Program-made: the position numbers and the translations under genes | Notes under the pieces: model-generated | What the model saw: only the letters and a program-made list of their open reading frames with translations | The model's database searches: none | Told to the model about the DNA's origin: nothing | Assembly (NCBI RefSeq): GCF_030580955.1 | Contig: NZ_JAUQON010000008.1 | Coordinates: forward strand, 62,001 to 126,000 | Length of the DNA: 64,000 bases | DNA from: Hymenobacter convexus | GTDB taxonomy: Bacteria; Bacteroidota; Bacteroidia; Cytophagales; Hymenobacteraceae | Direction: 5' to 3' | In this document: piece after piece, positions 61,901-64,000 of the stretch | How positions within the stretch are numbered: the stretch's first letter is position 1 | Layout of the letters: each line of letters starts with the position of its first letter

Positions 61901-64000
61901 ATGTATTCGTTGGTGCCCGTGCTCACCGGCGTGCAGTAGCAGCTCAGGAACGAGGTTTGGGCCACGCTCACCACGCTGGAAGTGGCCGATTGGCCGCTGG
62001 CCGTGCAGGTCACGACAAGGCGGTAGTCGGTGGCGGCCGTTTGGGCAGTCACCGAATAGCCGGCCGTGGCCTGCGCTGCCCCCAGGTTGGTGAAGGTGTT
62101 GGCGCCGGCCGGGCTGCTCTGCCACTGGTAGCTCAAGCCGGTGGTGCCGGCGGCAATGCCCGTGGCGTTCAGCGTGAAGCCGGTGCCGGTGCATGCCGTG
62201 GTGGCCGAAGCCGTGGCCGTGGTGGTGGGCGGCGTGCCCGTGCAGGCAATGGGGGCCGCAATGGTCACCAGGTAGTCTTCTACTTCGCCGTAGTTGGAAG
62301 TGCTGGAAGCCGCCGTGCACGACTGGCTGCTGAGCAGCACCACGTCGTTGCCGCCGCGTACGCGCATCTTGGTCTGGCCCGTCAGGGCCCCGGCCGGAAT
62401 GGTAATCGGAATAACCGACGTGCCGCCGCTGCCGGCATTGGTGCCCAGCGTGAAAAACTCGCTGGCATCGAAGGTGCCGCTGTGGTCGAAGTCAAGCCAA
62501 ACGCCGCTGTACTGCGAGCCGTCGGAGCCCATCGTAACCGAAACCGAAGCCGTGCCGCCCTGGAACAGCGCCGGAATCTGGAGGGTGCCGGCCGTTTGCG
62601 TAGCTGAATAATCCGTGTAATACGGCGAGGCATTAGTGGCCGAAGACGCGCTGACCAGCGGCCCCAGCGTCACGTTGGTGATGCCATCGGAGCCAAGGCC
62701 CGAGGTTACCGGCGTGCAGTAGCAATTCAGGAAAGGGCTTTGGGCCACGGCCGCCACAGTAGAAGTGGCCGACTGGCCGCTGGCCGTGCAGGTTACCACC
62801 ACGCGGTAGTCGGTGGCAGCCGTTTGGCTGGCCACGGCATAAGCGGCTGTAGCCTGTGCCGCGCCTAGGTTAGTGAAGGTATTGGCGCCGGCCGGGCTGC
62901 TTTGGAATTGGTACGACAGGCCCGTGGTGCCGGCGGCGACGCCGCTGGCCGTAAGCGTGAAGCCGGTGCCGCCGCAAACCGTGGCTGCCGAAGTCGCCAG
63001 TGTGATGGCTGGCGGTGTGCCCGTGCAAGCCGTGGCGGGCGCGATGGTGATGGTGTAATCCTCCGTTTCGCCGTACGTAGTGCTGATGCAGGCACTGGTG
63101 CCGTCAAGCGGGTAGGAAGTCGAAACCAGGAAATATTGGGTCCGAACCCGCATCCGGGTCGTGCCCGTCAGGGCTGTGGCCGGAATGGTCAGGGTGGGCG
63201 TCACGGTGGCGGTGCTGCCGGAGGTGTTGGTTGAGTTGGTGCCCACCACGAGGTATTCCGACGCGTCGAAGGTGCCGCTGTGGTCGTAGTCTATCCACAG
63301 GCCGGCCTTGGCGTAGCGCCCCAGTGTGATGGACATCGGGTAGCTGGCGCCGGGGCTGAGCGTGGCCGTGGTGGCCGCGCCGGTGGTGTAGTTGGTGTAG
63401 TAAGGCGACGACGAGCAGGTAGAGGTGTTCGACAGCGTGGTGCCGGGAATTTCTACCTTAAGCAGCTGGGCGTAAGTGCCACAGCCGCTGCTGCTGCTGG
63501 GCGTGCAGTAGCAATTGTCGAAAGCCGTTTGGGCCACCTGCACCGGAGCCGAGGATACCGCCGTACCGCCCGCGCCATCGTAGAGGCAGGCTACGCGCGC
63601 CCGGTAGTACGTGGCTGCCAGCTGGCCCGTGGCCGTGTACGTAGCGCTGGTTGCGCCACTGATGTCCGTGTAGGTGCTGCCATTCGTCGATGACTGCCAC
63701 TGATAAGTATAGCCCGACTGGTTGGCCAGGCCGCTCACCGCCAGATAGATGCTGGTGGAGGAGCAGGCCGTGGTGAGGGATGTGGTGCCGCCGCTGGTGG
63801 TGGTGGCGGCGGTGGTCAGGCCCGTGGGGGCCGCGGCGCACACCGGCAGCACGCCGGCCGTCACGGCCAGCAACACGGTGTTGCCGGCAGCCAGCGGTTT
63901 CGTGAAGGTGATGCCCGTGATGTTTTTCGTCACGTTGGCCGGGCTCAGCACCAGTTTCAGCTGGTAGATGCGCGGGCCAACGGGCGTGCCGGTGTATTGC
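58954..64000 (-). CDS. Giant T9SS-secreted repeat protein with GEVED domains (start beyond right edge)
   Basis: At least 1682 residues; the frame is open to the window edge. Order from N to C: Ig-like/GEVED modules, three of them with the DYDHSGTFDASEY core and YGETEDY or YGEVEDY ends, alternating with QWQSSPAG-type Ig-like domains; eight ~80-residue repeats (TYCVSG, GTFSS, TPGTYTVTNTVAA); a final Ig-like domain; and a type A sorting domain (LYPNPTPNGRLTLEL, then LPSGVYMLQARTASG). The C-terminal domain directs type IX secretion and surface attachment. Likely adhesin or surface layer protein. Confidence 0.93.
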   Translation of the reverse strand, partial: QYTGTPVGPRIYQLKLVLSPANVTKNITGITFTKPLAAGNTVLLAVTAGVLPVCAAAPTGLTTAATTTSGGTTSLTTACSSTSIYLAVSGLANQSGYTYQWQSSTNGSTYTDISGATSATYTATGQLAATYYRARVACLYDGAGGTAVSSAPVQVAQTAFDNCYCTPSSSSGCGTYAQLLKVEIPGTTLSNTSTCSSSPYYTNYTTGAATTATLSPGASYPMSITLGRYAKAGLWIDYDHSGTFDASEYLVVGTNSTNTSGSTATVTPTLTIPATALTGTTRMRVRTQYFLVSTSYPLDGTSACISTTYGETEDYTITIAPATACTGTPPAITLATSAATVCGGTGFTLTASGVAAGTTGLSYQFQSSPAGANTFTNLGAAQATAAYAVASQTAATDYRVVVTCTASGQSATSTVAAVAQSPFLNCYCTPVTSGLGSDGITNVTLGPLVSASSATNASPYYTDYSATQTAGTLQIPALFQGGTASVSVTMGSDGSQYSGVWLDFDHSGTFDASEFFTLGTNAGSGGTSVIPITIPAGALTGQTKMRVRGGNDVVLLSSQSCTAASSTSNYGEVEDYLVTIAAPIACTGTPPTTTATASATTACTGTGFTLNATGIAAGTTGLSYQWQSSPAGANTFTNLGAAQATAGYSVTAQTAATDYRLVVTCTASGQSATSSVVSVAQTSFLSCYCTPVSTGTNEYIKSVTLPGTPGFTNATNANSTNGFGDFTASTTNTTTLVQGVTYTNGVSVIVRSNNANSQGGMWIDYDHSGTFDASEYTLIGSSSLTAADVTFPVTLTVPATALLGNTRVRVRWRNGVFTSADACVSGATAWYGETEDYVVNIVACTASPTAFSYGPAATYCVSGATNPAVVLGTGAVAGTFTSTAGLTIDATTGAITLASSTPGTYTVTNSVPASTTLCGSTATATITITAAPTADFSYAATTYCVSGTSNPAPALATGATAGTFSSTTGLSLNATTGAIALASSTPGTYTITNTVAAANGCAAVTSTANVTITAAPTAGFSYPATAICAGSSATLSPTMATGATVGTFSLPTATGLSVNPNGVVTVGATAAAGTYTVTNTVAAANGCAQVTSTATFTVAPQTTATFTYPAATYCVSGTTSPTPTITGTAGGTFSAGTGLTINPTTGVVALSSSTPGTYTVTYTVAGNCGSSSTQTLSISAPLVAGFSYGGGSFCVSGAANPAVTLASGATAGTFGSTAGLSLNATTGAITLASSTPGTYTVTNTVAAANGCAAVTSTATVTITAAPTAAFAYPTATTCAGSTATLTPALGTGATAGTFTLPAATGLTVNATTGAITVGATATAGTYTVTNTVAASGGCAAVTSTSSFTLTAPSTATFTYPAATYCLSGTNPAATITGTAGGTFSSATGLSLNASTGTINLSGSTAGTYTVTYTVSGTCGSSSTQTVTLTNAPVATFSYATATGCVGSASAATPTLGTGASAGTFSSTAGLTINATTGAITLSTSTAGTYTVTNTLAASGGCAAATATTTFTVNPRPATPTITPTYNGTTTTLTSSATTGNQWYLGSGIVTGATGQTLVLTGLPAQLGSYTVTTTNANGCVSLPSNPLVVTSAKGGIAGTTLTLYPNPTPNGRLTLELGGYREAVTLTVLNALGQRVYEGSVTGSALTQQQTLNLSALPSGVYMLQARTASGGVEVRRFVRE

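Noticed and set aside
60697-62607. 636-codon open frame on the plus strand
   Set aside because: Exactly antisense to the repeat region of the T9SS protein; Gly/Arg/Ala-rich with no motifs. GC-rich repeats leave the opposite strand without stops.

Overview
The window is GC-rich DNA from a member of the Bacteroidota, most likely Hymenobacter or a close relative. The evidence is a type IX secretion C-terminal sorting domain, Bacteroidota-type promoter elements (TAnnTTTG), DUF6799 and WG-repeat proteins, and dozens of short intergenic palindromes. No rRNA, tRNA, CRISPR array, integrase or intact insertion sequence was seen. Two stretches are clearly AT-rich (ankyrin gene near 22 kb, PHP-ATPase gene near 30 kb) and look transferred.

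Layout. 0-6 kb: a TolC-type outer-membrane protein (cut by the left edge) divergent from a two-component system, then a DUF6799 protein and a membrane WG-repeat protein. 6.3-14.7 kb: a complete reductive pyrimidine catabolism cluster (malonate-semialdehyde dehydrogenase, class III aminotransferase, dihydropyrimidinase, beta-ureidopropionase, PreT, PreA). Its gene order is the exact reverse of the reaction order, and a long palindrome sits in every gap. 14.8-21.2 kb: a small lipoprotein, an outer-membrane barrel, XdhC, a truncated AraC regulator, an NmrA-type oxidoreductase, an AraC regulator and an SDR epimerase. 21.3-22.6 kb: GNAT and ankyrin cargo. 22.7-28.6 kb: a tripartite RND efflux operon.

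29.1-36.4 kb: an antitoxin-like UPF0175 gene with a toxin cut to 16 codons, a PHP/SMC-like ATPase of the TrlF type (probable defence gene), katG divergent from oxyR, and a rifampin ADP-ribosyltransferase. 36.4-40.3 kb: a three-subunit molybdenum aldehyde/xanthine dehydrogenase (PaoABC type). 41.1-46.2 kb: a second two-component system followed by a SulP transporter and beta-carbonic anhydrase. Four exact 11-bp direct repeats in front of sulP look like the response-regulator binding site.

46.3-51 kb: an M1 aminopeptidase and a TonB-dependent receptor. 51-55.4 kb: the most interesting locus, in which a SAM-I riboswitch is followed by a tiny ORF ending in six consecutive cysteines (five are the rare TGT codon). 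Downstream lie an ATP-grasp ligase, a dimethylsulfone/alkanesulfonate-type flavin monooxygenase and an amino-acid permease. I read this as a sulfur-scavenging locus with a two-input leader sensing SAM and cysteine supply. 55.5-58.8 kb: small stress, hypothetical, lipoprotein and GAF genes, plus a 42-bp tandem repeat that appears to have grown out of a terminator. 58.9-64 kb: the C-terminal part of a giant T9SS-secreted repeat protein that runs off the right edge.
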